Positions 5,900 through 6,614 of a stretch of DNA of 6,614 nt are shown here, piece after piece; within the stretch, counting starts at the first letter, position 1, and each line of letters opens with the position of its first letter. The translations under genes and the position numbers were made by a program. A model generated the notes under the pieces. It was not told where the DNA came from. It worked only from the letters and a program-made list of their open reading frames with translations, and searched no databases. This stretch comes from Bacillota bacterium (GTDB taxonomy: Bacteria > Bacillota > Sulfobacillia > Symbiobacteriales > Symbiobacteriaceae): NCBI GenBank assembly GCA_028287415.1, contig JAQBPS010000318.1, positions 1-6,614 on the forward strand. Direction: 5' to 3'.

Positions 5900-6598
5900 G
5901 TGTCCGATATCGTCAGCATGCTGCGCCAGCTGATTCAGGCGGAGCTCGCCCGGCAGCTCCCCAGCCACATTGGCGTCGTGGAGGCCGTAAAGGGCCACGC
6001 CGCTCCATCTGACATGGAAAATTACGGCTGCGATGTGCGCCTGCGCGGGCGGGATGTTGTCCTGACCGGGGTGCCCATCGTCACCGATCACCTGGGTACC
6101 GTCGCCATGCCTGCCGTGGGCGACGTGGTGCTGGTGCATTTCGTCGGCGGCGATCCTGACCAGCCGGTCATCGGTGGACGGCTGTACAGCGATGCGCTGC
6201 GCCCGCCGAAGTATGACGAGGGGGAGATGGTCACCCTGCTGCCGCCGGATGCGGCAGAGGCGGACCGGATCGAGCTCGTCCTGAAGGGCGGCAAGAGCGG
6301 CTCCCGCTCCTGGACCCTGAAGCTGCCGCAGGATGTGACCGTGGCGATCACGGACAAGAAGGTGGAGGCGACCGTCGGCAAGCTCAAGCTCATCATTGAT
6401 GCGGATGCGGGCGAGGCGACGCTGAAGACGTCGGGCTCCAGTATCGTCGCCAAGGATGGCGGTGACGTAGCGATTCAGGGCAACGGAAACCTCACGATTG
6501 AGGCCCAGGGCAACGTCGAGATCAAAGCTGGAGCGGGGTTGAAGTTGAATGCTACCGGGACCGCAGAACTTAAAGGGGCCGTGGTGAACATCAACTAA
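5900..6598 (+). CDS. Central spike / baseplate assembly protein V (gp45-like)
   Basis: This is the membrane-piercing spike that sits under the hub and tips the tube. From the GTG at 5900 it has 232 residues. An ATG at 5882 in the same frame overlaps the hub stop (ATGA) and would add six residues (MNGGSG). I prefer the GTG because GGGGGGAG (5888-5895) lies just upstream and SDIVSMLRQLIQAELAR is the usual helical beginning of gpV proteins. The ATG remains possible. Residues 22-100 form the OB-fold, with the signature GDVVLVHFVGGDPDQPVIGG (74-93). From about residue 110 the chain turns into short beta-strands that become regular near the end (GNLTIEAQGNVEIKAGAGL, then LNATGTAELKGAVVNIN), as in the triple beta-helix of gpV/VgrG spikes. 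No C-terminal HxH metal-binding apex is seen, so a separate PAAR tip protein may be encoded downstream. Confidence 0.93.
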   Translation: MSDIVSMLRQLIQAELARQLPSHIGVVEAVKGHAAPSDMENYGCDVRLRGRDVVLTGVPIVTDHLGTVAMPAVGDVVLVHFVGGDPDQPVIGGRLYSDALRPPKYDEGEMVTLLPPDAAEADRIELVLKGGKSGSRSWTLKLPQDVTVAITDKKVEATVGKLKLIIDADAGEATLKTSGSSIVAKDGGDVAIQGNGNLTIEAQGNVEIKAGAGLKLNATGTAELKGAVVNIN

Positions 6599-6614
6599 AG
6601 CCCGGGTTTCGCAC

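Noticed and set aside
1..6614. Promoters or RNA genes
   Set aside because: No spaced -35/-10 pair, tRNA or rRNA signature was found. Short gaps and overlaps suggest that transcription starts upstream of the window.

Overview
The window is one co-directional block of eight protein genes, all on the + strand. They encode the tube, sheath and central baseplate of a contractile, phage-tail-like machine. The first gene enters from outside the window, so its start is missing. The eighth ends 16 bases before the right edge, so the locus very probably continues on both sides. Base composition is high in G+C (roughly two thirds by eye), with codons that favour G/C endings. Several genes carry strong Shine-Dalgarno sequences of the AAGGAGG type (before the genes at 1254, 4296 and 4926). 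This fits a high-GC bacterium with strong SD use, such as a high-GC member of the Bacillota of the Symbiobacterium kind. That assignment is a guess from composition; an actinobacterial or proteobacterial host cannot be excluded.

Layout from left to right: contractile tail sheath (1-1203, 5' partial); a 50-base gap holding a GC-rich hairpin and the ribosome site of the next gene; tail tube protein (1254-1640); a probable tail assembly chaperone-like protein (1644-2474); a Pro/Ala-rich, repeat-bearing, probably disordered protein (about 2467-3585); a protein with a Mu gpN-like ('DNA circularisation' type) N-terminal domain and an Ala-rich helical tail (3589-4239); a 56-base gap with an inverted repeat and the strongest ribosome site of the window; an unrecognised 202-residue helical protein (4296-4904); a gpD/gp27-like baseplate hub protein (4926-5885); and a gpV/gp45-like central spike (about 5900-6598). 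Gaps are otherwise 3-21 bases or short overlaps, so the block reads as one operon. No promoter and no convincing terminator was seen. No stretch over 300 bases lacks a gene.

The order sheath, tube, chaperone, [tape-measure slot], gpN-like, hub, spike is that of the tail modules of Mu-like and PBSX-like myophages. It is also used by R-type tailocins and other contractile injection systems. In such machines the tube polymerises on a hub-spike complex, the sheath wraps the tube, and contraction drives tube and spike into a target. No capsid, terminase, portal, lysis, integrase, ATPase or toxin gene lies inside the window. Sequence alone therefore cannot say whether this is a prophage tail, a tailocin or an injection system.

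The most unusual part is the segment from 2467 to 4904. The place where a long tape measure gene normally sits is held by a 372-residue Pro/Ala-rich protein with an 80-codon in-register tandem duplication. An unrecognised, apparently well-translated protein is inserted between the gpN-like protein and the hub. No long helical tape measure gene is visible.
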